Below, piece by piece: positions 7,819-16,446 of a stretch of 55,791 nucleotides of DNA. Position 1 is the stretch's first letter. Each line of letters opens with the position of its first letter. A program made the position numbers and the translations under genes. The stretch is from Gordonia namibiensis NBRC 108229 (GTDB lineage: Bacteria; Actinomycetota; Actinomycetes; Mycobacteriales; Mycobacteriaceae), in the NCBI RefSeq assembly GCF_000298235.1, contig NZ_BAHE01000055.1, positions 1-55,791 on the forward strand, read 5' to 3'. A model generated the notes under the pieces. It had not been told where the DNA came from. It made no database searches and worked only from the letters and a program-made list of their open reading frames with translations.

Positions 7819-8634
7819 TCAGAGTCGGCCGAGCAGTTCCACCTTCTTCGACGCGAACTCCTCGTCGGTCAGGATTCCGCGCTGGTGGAGGTCGGCCAGC
7901 GACTCTATCGCCGCGATGATGGCGGAGGAATCCTGGGCCGGCGTGTGAGGCGCCGGGGCATCGGCGGGTGCGGGAGTCTGCGCCGGTTCGTCCGACACGG
8001 GTGCAGGTGCGGCGACCGGGGTCTCGGCGACCTGCTGCGGTCCGAGTTCGACGAGGCTCGACACGTCGAAGGTGCCGTACTGGCTGGAGAAGCTCACCGA
8101 CCCGTACCCGGAGCCCTGCTGTTGCTGGACGCCACAGATTCGGTGATCCGCGGTGTCGAAGATCCGCGTGACCCCGGCGACCTGGATGGCCAGGCGTCGC
8201 GTGGCCGGGAACACGGCGTACCGGACGTCGTTCTGGCCGCCGGTCGAGCTGGGCACACCGAGGTCCGCCGGCCACCAGGTTCCCGTGGTGACGAATCCGG
8301 CGCCCGGTTGCTGTTCCGGCGCGGGCGGGAAGATCGATGTGGTGGCCAGGACGTTGGCGAGCTCATTGCACAGCGAATCGACCTGGGATCTGAGCGAGTT
8401 GTTGAACATGTCGCCGACCATCGTCATTCCGCCGCGCATCCACTGACCGGAACCGCCCAGCTCGGGAATGTTGAACTGCGCCATGGTCCCGCCGCCGGCG
8501 TTCACCGCGAGGAGCATCGCCAACACCGCATCGCGGGACAGTCCGTACCGTCCGGCGATCTCGTCGACGGCGTTGCCTGCTTCGGGGGTGACCGGACTGT
8601 CCATCGTGGTGTCTTTCGTCGAGGAGTGCCCCAA
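7819..8634 (-). CDS. SHOCT-domain protein of unknown function
   Basis: 271 residues. The last ~35 residues form a clear SHOCT domain (IESLADLHQRGILTDEEFASKKVELLGRL), a short C-terminal oligomerisation or tethering module. The N-terminal half begins with a short helical stretch, then GGTMAQFNIPELGG. A predicted beta-rich core and a Pro/Ala linker (about 190-230) follow. No signal peptide or clear transmembrane segment is seen. It sits inside the catabolic island on the opposite strand to the lyase, but nothing ties it to the pathway. Confidence 0.75.
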   Translation of the reverse strand: MGHSSTKDTTMDSPVTPEAGNAVDEIAGRYGLSRDAVLAMLLAVNAGGGTMAQFNIPELGGSGQWMRGGMTMVGDMFNNSLRSQVDSLCNELANVLATTSIFPPAPEQQPGAGFVTTGTWWPADLGVPSSTGGQNDVRYAVFPATRRLAIQVAGVTRIFDTADHRICGVQQQQGSGYGSVSFSSQYGTFDVSSLVELGPQQVAETPVAAPAPVSDEPAQTPAPADAPAPHTPAQDSSAIIAAIESLADLHQRGILTDEEFASKKVELLGRL

Positions 8635-8729
8635 CAGGGTACATACGAATCACCGATGGCCGAGTCACGAAACGACGTGCCGCGAGTGCCGGGTCCGGGA
8701 CGGTGTCGTCCGCCGCGGACCCGGTCGAC

Positions 8730-9236
8730 TCAGGCGCTGAGCCGAGCGAATGCCGAGCGGTGGAAGACGATCGGTTGCTTCGAATGATCGTTGGCCAGTC
8801 CGGTCACCCGTAGCACGACGATCTCGTGATCGCCGGCGGTGTGTGAACTCTCGATGGCGCACTCGAAGTGGACCGGGGCGTCGTCGAGGAGCAGTGCCCC
8901 ACTGGACAACACGGTCGTCGCGACACCCGCGAAACGCTGGGTCTTGTCCTTGGAGGACAGCTGCCGGATCACCTCGGTGTGGCTCTCGCCCAGCACCGAG
9001 ACGCCCAGACTGGGCAGGCCGCGCAGGATCGGCCAGGTGGTCGAACTCTGCTGTACGGCGAACATCACCAGGGGCGGCTCCTGGGAGACGCCGACGGCGA
9101 AGGACGAGGCGACGATGACGGTCGGTTCGGCCCCCGACATTCCGGCGAGCGCTACGACGCCGGTCGGGAAGGCGCCGAACGCCTTTCGCAGTTCGGTGCT
9201 GTCCAGGTCGGCGGTCGGGGTGACGGACGTGGTCAT
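8730..9236 (-). CDS. Flavin reductase, FMN-binding split-barrel family (two-component monooxygenase partner)
   Basis: 168 residues of the flavin-reductase-like domain (the family of HpaC, NtaB and similar reductases). It opens with ELRKAFGAFPTGVVAL and VIVASSFAVGVSQEPPLVMF. These enzymes use NAD(P)H to make free FMNH2 or FADH2 for a separate monooxygenase. Its ATG overlaps the stop of the preceding FMN reductase gene (ATGA at 9233-9236), so the two are translationally coupled. The obvious client is the monooxygenase at 16447. Confidence 0.9.
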   Translation of the reverse strand: MTTSVTPTADLDSTELRKAFGAFPTGVVALAGMSGAEPTVIVASSFAVGVSQEPPLVMFAVQQSSTTWPILRGLPSLGVSVLGESHTEVIRQLSSKDKTQRFAGVATTVLSSGALLLDDAPVHFECAIESSHTAGDHEIVVLRVTGLANDHSKQPIVFHRSAFARLSA

Positions 9237-9748
9237 CGGTCACCTGCCGACACGGTCGCGTTGGCCGAGGCGAGCACGATCGAACCCCAGCGATCGACCC
9301 AGGGCTGGAATGCCTCGGTGTCGTCGTAGAGCTTGTCGACGACGTAGAGGCCGGCGGCCGGGACGGTCGCACCGAGTTCGACCAGAACCGGCTTGAGCAG
9401 CAGGTCGGGCGCCATGTAGTGGGCGGGGCCGGCGCCGAGCATCAACGGGATGGCGGTGACGTCCTGGAGCCCGTCACTTGTGGAGAACTGGTCGAGGAAG
9501 AGCTTCAGGAGGCCCGTGTAGGTGGCCTTGAAGGTCGGTGAGGCGAAGACGACGAGGTCGCTGCCGGCCACGGTCTCCACGGCTGCCGCCACTGCGGAGT
9601 CGCCCCAGCCGAGCAGGCCGGCACCAAGGTCGACCACGTCGACGACGTGGTCGGGTTCTTTGCCGGTGAGGGTCGATGCCAACAGGCTGGCCGCCGTCAG
9701 TGTCCTCGATGCAGGCTTCGGGTTGCCTGCCACAACGGAAACGATCAC
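9233..9748 (-). CDS. NAD(P)H-dependent FMN reductase, flavodoxin-fold (SsuE/MsuE/EmoB-like)
   Basis: 171 residues with a flavodoxin-like fold. The N-terminal phosphate-binding loop is VAGNPKPASRT, and FASPTFKATYTGLLKLFLDQF matches the FMN-contact region of SsuE/MsuE and EmoB-type reductases. The GTG start at 9748 has an AAGGGGAG ribosome site. It is the second gene after gntR on the minus strand and overlaps the next flavin reductase by 4 bp. It is a second, structurally unrelated source of reduced flavin for the same pathway. Confidence 0.9.
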   Translation of the reverse strand: MIVSVVAGNPKPASRTLTAASLLASTLTGKEPDHVVDVVDLGAGLLGWGDSAVAAAVETVAGSDLVVFASPTFKATYTGLLKLFLDQFSTSDGLQDVTAIPLMLGAGPAHYMAPDLLLKPVLVELGATVPAAGLYVVDKLYDDTEAFQPWVDRWGSIVLASANATVSAGDR

Positions 9749-9832
9749 GATGCTCCCCTTCGAATGTCGCGAGATGCGTTCTCCTGCAGAGTGCGCGGGC
9801 GACGTTGCCGAATGGTCAACCGATTATTTCAC

Positions 9833-10687
9833 TCAGATTGCGCGAGGTCGGCCGATCTCGTCGGGGCGCTGGCCCTGCGCTATCCCGTTGGTGCGCAATG
9901 AATCTTCCGACGTCGGAATCGGCTCGGGATCGGGGCACCAGGTCACATCGGAGTGGTCGATCTGCGATTCGAACCGGATCCGGTCCGCGCGGAAGCGGTC
10001 GAAGACGATCTCCACCGGGGTGCCGTCGGCGGTGGTGTAGAGGATCTCCCGGGACAACAGCGTCTCGCCGGGCCGGACGTCGAGCAGGCGTGCGGTTCGT
10101 TCGTCGGCCCGTTCGGCGCCGATGGAGACCGAGGCGCCACCCGGCGCGACCCCGAAGAACTCCGCGAGTGTCCGTGCCATCGACATCGGTTTGTCCCGAA
10201 GGTCATTGGGGTCGGCGTTGAATCGTGGAGAGAAGTAGGCGCTGCGCATCCCGATGATCTCGTCGTGTGCGATGAAGGAGTTCTCGACCAGGCGTACGAC
10301 GTCGTCGTCGATCTTCAAGCGCGCGCGGATGAGCGGGAAGGCCGGCACAATGCATTGGTCGGTCACCTGGATGTGCACCAGTTCGCCACCGGTCGCGGAG
10401 ATGTCGTCCAGTGCGACACCGAGATCCCGGCGATTGACACGCGTGCCGACCCGTGGGCGCCGGATCACTACGCCGGTCTCGCTCAACTCGTTCAGTGCCG
10501 CGCGCACGGAGCCGCGGCTCGAGTTGAACATGATCATGAGGTCTTCCTCCACCAACTGCGCGTCGATGTCGATGGTGCCGTTGCGAATCGAGGCGAGGAT
10601 GAGGTCGCGGACGCGGCGAGAGGACACCTGGCGCCCGCGCGCGGAACCACCGCGTGCGCGGGGGTGAAGTGGGGGTGGCGTCGTCAT
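9833..10687 (-). CDS. GntR-family regulator with UTRA domain, divergent from the ABC importer
   Basis: 284 residues from the ATG at 10687, chosen for its GGAAG ribosome site; an in-frame extension to 10789 lacks one. The N-terminal winged helix contains VRDLILASIRNGTIDIDAQLVEEDL, NSSRGSVRAALNELSETGVVIRR and PRVGTRVNRR. A UTRA-type effector domain follows (about 110-260). It heads a gntR-FMN reductase-flavin reductase operon and is divergent from the ABC transporter/monooxygenase operon, so it most likely controls both. Confidence 0.9.
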   Translation of the reverse strand: MTTPPPLHPRARGGSARGRQVSSRRVRDLILASIRNGTIDIDAQLVEEDLMIMFNSSRGSVRAALNELSETGVVIRRPRVGTRVNRRDLGVALDDISATGGELVHIQVTDQCIVPAFPLIRARLKIDDDVVRLVENSFIAHDEIIGMRSAYFSPRFNADPNDLRDKPMSMARTLAEFFGVAPGGASVSIGAERADERTARLLDVRPGETLLSREILYTTADGTPVEIVFDRFRADRIRFESQIDHSDVTWCPDPEPIPTSEDSLRTNGIAQGQRPDEIGRPRAI

Positions 10688-11003
10688 GGGCTTCACTTCC
10701 GATCTCGAACTGCGGTCGACCCCGGTAGGCGTCGAATCTGCGGGGATGAAGTGCCGATGAACAGAGAGTCTAAGGACCCTTGTGCGCATCGGTCAGTGCA
10801 AGTTGCGCGCGTCACATTCGGCGCAAAAACGGACGCATCGATGCCGAACGGCCCCTTGACCTGCGCCTACGGGCTCCATGCCGCGAATGTGAACCCGCGC
10901 AATTGATCAGTCACGCCAGGGCGCGGGATTCGAAACAAATCCGCCAGAGGATCAGGCCCAACAGATCGAGCCAACAGATCGAGACCCAGATGGGAGGGAT
11001 CGA
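10688..11003. promoter_or_regulatory. 316-bp divergent promoter region with candidate operator TTGCGC-N12-GCGCAA
   Basis: No gene is seen here. A perfect 6-bp inverted repeat TTGCGC (10803-10808)/GCGCAA (10821-10826) lies between the divergent gntR and ABC operons. A TTGACC hexamer at 10856-10861 may be a -35 for the plus-strand operon, but no convincing -10 follows. The spacing of the dyad is longer than usual for GntR sites, so the assignment is tentative. Confidence 0.4.
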
Positions 11004-12164
11004 GTGACCGTCGATATCAGTGTCGAACCAAGCATTCTCGGCCCGAGCGCCGTCGATGCACGACGAACGACGACGACCGCCGGCGGTGGCGGTGCCGGGA
11101 CGAAGGGGTCTGCTGCCGGAGCAGTCCTGGCACGACTTTCCGAGTGGGCGTGGATCGGACGTGCGGCCGGCCGCGGCATCGTCAACTTCCTGATCTTCGT
11201 CGTCGTCGCCTTCTTCCTGGTCCAGCTGATCCCCGGCGACCCGCTGGTGTCCGCCTCGGGTGGCCGCCTGTCCGGTGCCGCGCTGGAACAGGCACGAGAG
11301 GCATACGGGCTCAACGGATCTCTGGTCTCCCAGTTCTGGTCTTATCTGACCTCGCTGTTCAGCCTGGACCTCGGCGACTCGATCGCCACCGGCCGGCCGG
11401 TCGCCGAGGACATGGCCACCCGGGTGCCCGCGACCCTGGAGCTGATCGGTGCAGGCCTGTTCTTCGCCTGCCTGGTCAGCCTGCCGATGTCCTACCTGAT
11501 CGTCACCCGGCCGACCAATCACTTCTCCAAAGTGCTTCGCTCCTACGCGAGTTCGGCCGGCGCGATCCCCGAGTACGTCGTCGGAATCCTGTTCCTGTTC
11601 ATCTTCTTCGCCACGCTGGCCTGGGTCCCGGCCCCGTCCGGACGCCTCGATCCGATCCTCATGCCACCGGCCGAGGTCACCGGATTGCCGGTCCTCGACG
11701 CTCTCATCGCGGGGGACACGGCAGCGGCCAACTCCTACATCGCTCACCTGATTCTGCCGGTGGCGGTGATGACCGTGGCGCACTCGGCGATTCTGGTGAA
11801 GTCACTGGTGTTGGCTCTCGACGCCGAGATCGACAGCCCGGCAACTCGTTTCCGGATCGCCTCGGGTGCCCCTCGGCGCATCGTCATCCTGAGCGTCTAC
11901 CGCAGGGCGCTGCCGTCGGCGGTCGCGATGCTCGGAATGATCTTCGGCCTGCTCCTCGGCGGCGCGGTGGTCCTCGAATCACTGTTCGGTCTCGGCGGTC
12001 TGGGTCAGTACGCGGTCGATGCGGTCCGCTCGTCGGACGTGTTCGCCCTCCGGTCCTTCCTGGTCGTCATCGCCGGCCTTTGTCTGATCGTCTACTTCCT
12101 CACCGAGGTGGCCACCGGCCTTCTCGACTCCCGTCGACGCGACTCGCGCAACCAGGAGGTCTGA
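11004..12164 (+). CDS. ABC transporter permease, DppB/OppB type
   Basis: 386 residues. A Thr/Gly/Ala-rich cytosolic N-terminus of ~40 residues is followed by six membrane helices of the BPD_transp_1 fold. The DppB-type opening is QLIPGDPLVSASGG, and an EAA-like loop (RFRIASGAPRRIVILSVYRRALP) contacts the ATPase. The GTG at 11004 has a GGGAGGG ribosome site. It is the first gene of a permease-permease-binding protein-ATPase-ATPase-monooxygenase operon and imports a small solute into the cytoplasm. Confidence 0.92.
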   Translation: MTVDISVEPSILGPSAVDARRTTTTAGGGGAGTKGSAAGAVLARLSEWAWIGRAAGRGIVNFLIFVVVAFFLVQLIPGDPLVSASGGRLSGAALEQAREAYGLNGSLVSQFWSYLTSLFSLDLGDSIATGRPVAEDMATRVPATLELIGAGLFFACLVSLPMSYLIVTRPTNHFSKVLRSYASSAGAIPEYVVGILFLFIFFATLAWVPAPSGRLDPILMPPAEVTGLPVLDALIAGDTAAANSYIAHLILPVAVMTVAHSAILVKSLVLALDAEIDSPATRFRIASGAPRRIVILSVYRRALPSAVAMLGMIFGLLLGGAVVLESLFGLGGLGQYAVDAVRSSDVFALRSFLVVIAGLCLIVYFLTEVATGLLDSRRRDSRNQEV

Positions 12165-12167
12165 CAC

Positions 12168-13040
12168 ATGGTCATGGCACCCCTCTCCACGTCGGAAACC
12201 CCGGCCCGGCCGAAGAATTCGGGTAGGTCTGCCGGCATCCGCGACTACGCCGCCCTCATTCCCTTTGCGCTACTGCTCCTTCTCGCGGTCTTCGGGCCGA
12301 TGCTGGCTCCGCAGTCGGCGACCGAGGTGGTCGGCACCCCCTCGACCGCGCCGTCGGGCGAACACTGGTTCGGCACCGACTCCAACGGGTTCGACGTGCT
12401 CTCGCGGACGCTCACCGCCTTCCGGCTCGACATCCTCATCGCGATCGGCGTGACGGTCCTCGCCACGGCCGTCGGCCTCGCCATCGGGGCGATCGCCGGC
12501 ATGTACGGCTCCAAGGGCGGACTTCTCGGTGCGATCGCGGCGACGCTCGGGCGCACCATCGACCTGGTGCAGGCGATGCCGGTCATGATCGGTGGCCTCG
12601 TCATCGTCTCCTTCTTCGGACGCAACTCGGTGGTCATCGCGCTGGCACTCGCACTGGTGCTCATGCCGTTCCAGGGCCGGTTGATGCGCACCGAGGTACT
12701 GCGGACGCGAAACGACGGTTTTGTGACCGCGGCGCGGATGAGTGGCGAATCGGAGTTCCGAATCCTCACCCGCCACGTGATCCCGAACTCGTGTGCACCC
12801 GTGCTCGAGAACGCCTCGGCGATCTTCGGAATGGGGATCATCTTCTGTGCCGGCCTGGGCTTCCTCGGCGTCGGCATCCCGCTCCCGACCGCGGAGTGGG
12901 GCAACATGCTCGCCGACGGGGCCGCGGACGCAGCGGTCGGACGCTGGTGGCCTGCCCTGTTCCCGGTCCTCGCTCTGGCCTACTCGGTGTGGGCGGCCTC
13001 CCGGGTCACCACCTTCGTCTCCCGCCGCCGACGGTTCTGA
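12168..13040 (+). CDS. ABC transporter permease, DppC/OppC type
   Basis: 290 residues, starting 3 bp after the first permease. It has the DppC hallmarks: an N-terminal helix, then the periplasmic EHWFGTDSNGFDVLSRTL motif, and a BPD_transp_1 domain with an EAA loop (TAARMSGESEFRILTRHVIPN). It forms the heteromeric membrane channel with the preceding gene. Confidence 0.93.
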   Translation: MVMAPLSTSETPARPKNSGRSAGIRDYAALIPFALLLLLAVFGPMLAPQSATEVVGTPSTAPSGEHWFGTDSNGFDVLSRTLTAFRLDILIAIGVTVLATAVGLAIGAIAGMYGSKGGLLGAIAATLGRTIDLVQAMPVMIGGLVIVSFFGRNSVVIALALALVLMPFQGRLMRTEVLRTRNDGFVTAARMSGESEFRILTRHVIPNSCAPVLENASAIFGMGIIFCAGLGFLGVGIPLPTAEWGNMLADGAADAAVGRWWPALFPVLALAYSVWAASRVTTFVSRRRRF

Positions 13041-13100
13041 CCAGCTCGCGCGTAACAGCTTCTCTCGCAATTCCTTCCCAGAACGGAGCACTCGATAACC

Positions 13101-14720
13101 ATGAAAAGACTGTCCACACTGGTGAGCGGAACCGCGCTCGCCCTCGCCGCCGCACTGACACTCAGCGCGTGTGGTGGCGGGTCGTCGAACAACTCCGCCG
13201 AGGGCGGCGTGGTCATCGTGACCGCGGCGCAGCCCCCGAGCTTCAGCTACGAGACGAGCGCAACCGGCTACGAGGCCGCGGAGTTCTTCGTGAACACCGG
13301 CGCCACCCTCATCCGCAACCCGTACGTCGCAGGTTCCGACGGCCTCTCGGCACACCAGGAACTCTTCAAGTTCGAGCCCGTGCTGGCCAAGAGCTATGAG
13401 GTCAGCCCGGACGGCAAGACCTACACCTTCCACCTCAACACCGAGGCCAAGAGTGCCGCAGGCAACGCGCTCGACGCCGACGACGTGATCTTCTCGTTCA
13501 AGCGCAAGTTCGAGGTCGACACCAGCATCGTGTCGTTCGTCAGTGCTCCCGTGATCACCTCGGCCGACCAGGTGAAGAAGGTCGACGACGCCACCGTCAC
13601 CATCTCCATCACCGATCCGTCGCACGGTTTCACACTGCTGTCGCTGCTGGCGAACACCCCGTACGCCATCTACGACTCCGAGGTGCTGGAGGCGAATGCG
13701 ACCCCGGACGATCCGTACGGTGTCGAGTACTCGAAGACCAACGCGGACTTCGGCTTCGGAGCGTACAAACTGACCAGCTACACCCCCGGCCAGCAGATGG
13801 TCTATGAGGCCAATCCCGGATACGCCCTCGGCGAGCCCGAGGTGAAACGGGTCGTCCAGCGCGTCGTCGCCGACGCCGGCCAGCGCTCCAACCTCGTCAA
13901 GAGCGGCGACGCATCGGTCGCCACCCAACTGCGTCCTGCCGACCAGGTCGCCCTGCGCGACGCCAACGCCGCCCAGATCTTCTCGGTGCCCAGCAACGCC
14001 TACGTCTACGTTCCGTTGACCACCACCAAGGCACCGTTCGACAACGTCGAGGTCCGCCGCGCGTTCTCCTACGCGGTTCCCTACGACGCGATCATGAAGG
14101 ACGTCTACAAGGGTCGGCTGGGTCCGATCTCGTCGATTCTCAACGACACGCTGCCGGACTACAACGGCAGCGGCCTGAAGAGCAACACGACCGATCCGGC
14201 GAAGTCGCTGGAGATCCTGCGCAACGCGGGGATCACCACCCCGGTGAAGTTCGAGCTGACCGTGAACAATGCCGTGCCGGATCTCAAGGAGACGGCCGTC
14301 CAGATCCAGACCGCCGCCCGCGCCGCGGGATTCGAGGTCACTCTCAACGAGGTGAACTCGGCGGTCTTCCAGGAGGGTCTGGCCAACAAGACGTTCCAGG
14401 CATCGATGGGCCGTGACTACGCGGTCGTGCAGTCCCCGCCGTACGTGCTGTCCCTCTTCTACACCCCGGGATCGCCGATCAACTGGCCGGACTTCGACTA
14501 CGCACCGCTGAACGACGCCATCGCCGCAGGCAATGCCTCCGGCGAGCCGCTCACCCCGGCCGCATGGGGTGATTGGAACAAGGCCGAACGCATCCTGCAG
14601 GACCAGATGCCGACCGTCTACATCGGATACGTGCAGCCGCTCAACGCTTTCGCCAACGGCGTCGAGGGATATGTCTTCCGCACCGACAGCGTGATCGACT
14701 ACTCGGAGCTCAAGCCATGA
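13101..14720 (+). CDS. ABC transporter substrate-binding lipoprotein (SBP_bac_5 family)
   Basis: 539 residues. A lipoprotein signal ends in the lipobox LSAC-GGG at about residues 21-24, so the mature protein is anchored outside the membrane. The rest is an extracellular solute-binding protein family 5 fold (Dpp/Opp/Nik type), which binds peptides, nickel chelates, opines and other small compounds. It sits between the permeases and the ATPases. Its last codon overlaps the next gene's start (ATGA, 14717-14720). The ligand is the key unknown for the island. Confidence 0.93.
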   Translation: MKRLSTLVSGTALALAAALTLSACGGGSSNNSAEGGVVIVTAAQPPSFSYETSATGYEAAEFFVNTGATLIRNPYVAGSDGLSAHQELFKFEPVLAKSYEVSPDGKTYTFHLNTEAKSAAGNALDADDVIFSFKRKFEVDTSIVSFVSAPVITSADQVKKVDDATVTISITDPSHGFTLLSLLANTPYAIYDSEVLEANATPDDPYGVEYSKTNADFGFGAYKLTSYTPGQQMVYEANPGYALGEPEVKRVVQRVVADAGQRSNLVKSGDASVATQLRPADQVALRDANAAQIFSVPSNAYVYVPLTTTKAPFDNVEVRRAFSYAVPYDAIMKDVYKGRLGPISSILNDTLPDYNGSGLKSNTTDPAKSLEILRNAGITTPVKFELTVNNAVPDLKETAVQIQTAARAAGFEVTLNEVNSAVFQEGLANKTFQASMGRDYAVVQSPPYVLSLFYTPGSPINWPDFDYAPLNDAIAAGNASGEPLTPAAWGDWNKAERILQDQMPTVYIGYVQPLNAFANGVEGYVFRTDSVIDYSELKP

Positions 14721-15604
14721 CCACGCTCACCGACCAGGTCGCGGTGACCGAAGGGGAGGTGACGGGCACCGTTGCCCCGGTCCTCGAGGTGACCGATCTG
14801 ACGATCCGTTACGGCGGGGTGGAGAAGGTCCACCCGACCTCGTTCACGATCGGCCGGCGCGAGCGGGTCGCGATCGTCGGCGAGTCGGGCTCGGGGAAAT
14901 CGAGCATCGCCAACGCACTCGGCGGGTTCATCCCGCCGGGTGTGGGGGAGGTGTCGGCGGCGACGCTGTCGCTGTCGGGCCGTTCGCTGCTGGCGGAGAA
15001 GGCTCAGCGGATCCCCGCTCGACGCGAGGGGATCTCGATGATCTTCCAGGACGCGATGAGCTCTCTCGATCCGATCTGGTCGGTGGGTAGCCAGCTCACG
15101 GCGGTCCTGCCGAAGAGCAGGTACGGCTCCCGCAAGGAGCGTGCCGCGGTCGCAGAGGCCCGCCTGGAGCAGGTCGGCATCGTCGAGCCGCGCCGGGTGA
15201 TGTCATCGGTGCCCGGTCAGCTGTCCGGCGGCATGCGTCAGCGCGTGATGATGGCCATCGCGCTGGCGTCCGAGCCGGAGCTGCTCATCGCCGACGAGCC
15301 GACGAGTGCTCTCGACGCATCCCTGGCGGTGTCGGTCATGGAGCTCATGACCGGCCTCACGATCGAGAACGGTGCGTCGCTGGTCTTCATCACCCACGAC
15401 ATCGCTCTCGCACGACGCTTCGCCGACAAGGTGCTCGTCATGCAGGCCGGCAGCGTCGTGGAGACCATCGCCGCCGAGAACCTCGATCACGCGACCCACC
15501 CCTACACCCGTGGACTGCTCGAGTGCATGCCGACGCTGGGTTCCGCGCAGCTGGACCGTCTTCCGACCCTGGACACGGTGATGAGAGAGGAGGCCGCAGC
15601 ATGA
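14717..15604 (+). CDS. ABC transporter ATPase (DppD-like)
   Basis: 295 residues from the ATG at 14717, which overlaps the binding-protein stop; a longer in-frame extension lies wholly inside the previous gene. It has Walker A GESGSGKS, Q-loop IFQDAMSSL, signature LSGGMRQR and Walker B LLIADEPTSALD, then HD in the H-loop. It is somewhat shorter than DppD/OppD (about 330 residues), with a short C-terminal tail. It forms a heterodimer with the next ATPase. Confidence 0.93.
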   Translation: MTTLTDQVAVTEGEVTGTVAPVLEVTDLTIRYGGVEKVHPTSFTIGRRERVAIVGESGSGKSSIANALGGFIPPGVGEVSAATLSLSGRSLLAEKAQRIPARREGISMIFQDAMSSLDPIWSVGSQLTAVLPKSRYGSRKERAAVAEARLEQVGIVEPRRVMSSVPGQLSGGMRQRVMMAIALASEPELLIADEPTSALDASLAVSVMELMTGLTIENGASLVFITHDIALARRFADKVLVMQAGSVVETIAAENLDHATHPYTRGLLECMPTLGSAQLDRLPTLDTVMREEAAA

Positions 15605-16374
15605 GCACGATCATCGAGGTCGTCGACGTACACAAGAAGTACGGGCGCAAGGTGACCGCAGTCGGCGGGGTGACCACCAAGTTGGAGAGTGGTCGCGCGA
15701 CCGGCATCGTCGGCGAAAGCGGTTCGGGTAAGTCGACTCTCGGCAAGATGATTGTCGGACTGACCACCCCGACCTCGGGGCAGGTGCTGGTCGACGGCCG
15801 CGACCTCTCCCGGCTGCTCGAACGTCGTCCGGGTCGTCTCGAGTACCGCCGCAAGGTGCAGCTCGTGGCCCAGGACACCACCACGACGTTCGATTCCCGG
15901 CGGATCGTCCGCGAGGCGATCCGCCGCCCGGCGCAGATCCTCGGCGGGCTCGACGAGAAGGCAGCCGACGCCGCCGTGGATGGGATCGTCGCCGAACTCG
16001 GCATCGCACCCGAGCTCGTCGAGCGGTACCCGCACCAGCTCTCCGGCGGTCAGCGGCAACGCCTTTCGATCGCACGCGCTCTCGTCGTAGGACCGGACCT
16101 CCTCGTCTGCGACGAGGCGGTCAGTGCGCTCGACGTGTCGGCTCAGGCCGTGGTCCTCAACCTCCTCAAGGACTACGTGAAGACGCACTCGCTCGGATTG
16201 GTCTTCATCTCGCACGGGTTGCCGGCGACCACGTTCATCACCGATGACCTGCTGGTGATGAACCGCGGCAAGGTCGTCGAATCCGGCGAGACGATGTCGA
16301 TCCTCGAGGCGCCGTCGAATGACTACACGCAGACGCTGGTCGGTGCGTACCAGGCCATGGAAGCAGCGGCCTGA
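15601..16374 (+). CDS. ABC transporter ATPase (DppF-like)
   Basis: 257 residues from the ATG at 15601, again overlapping the previous stop (ATGA). It has Walker A GESGSGKS, Q-loop LVAQDTTTTFDSRR, signature LSGGQRQR, Walker B LLVCDEAVSALD and an H-loop SHG (FISHGLPA). It is shorter than typical OppF/DppF and lacks the C-terminal oligopeptide extension, which may point to a non-peptide substrate. It is the second nucleotide-binding subunit of the importer. Confidence 0.92.
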   Translation: MSTIIEVVDVHKKYGRKVTAVGGVTTKLESGRATGIVGESGSGKSTLGKMIVGLTTPTSGQVLVDGRDLSRLLERRPGRLEYRRKVQLVAQDTTTTFDSRRIVREAIRRPAQILGGLDEKAADAAVDGIVAELGIAPELVERYPHQLSGGQRQRLSIARALVVGPDLLVCDEAVSALDVSAQAVVLNLLKDYVKTHSLGLVFISHGLPATTFITDDLLVMNRGKVVESGETMSILEAPSNDYTQTLVGAYQAMEAAA

Positions 16375-16446
16375 CCCCACGACTCGCCGGCCATCCCGGT
16401 CGGTGGCAACACATCTCACAACCATTTCTCACGACAGGAGATCGTA

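Noticed and set aside
15601..16374. Truncated ATPase pseudogene
   Set aside because: Shorter than DppF but all ATP-binding motifs and translational coupling are intact; treated as functional.
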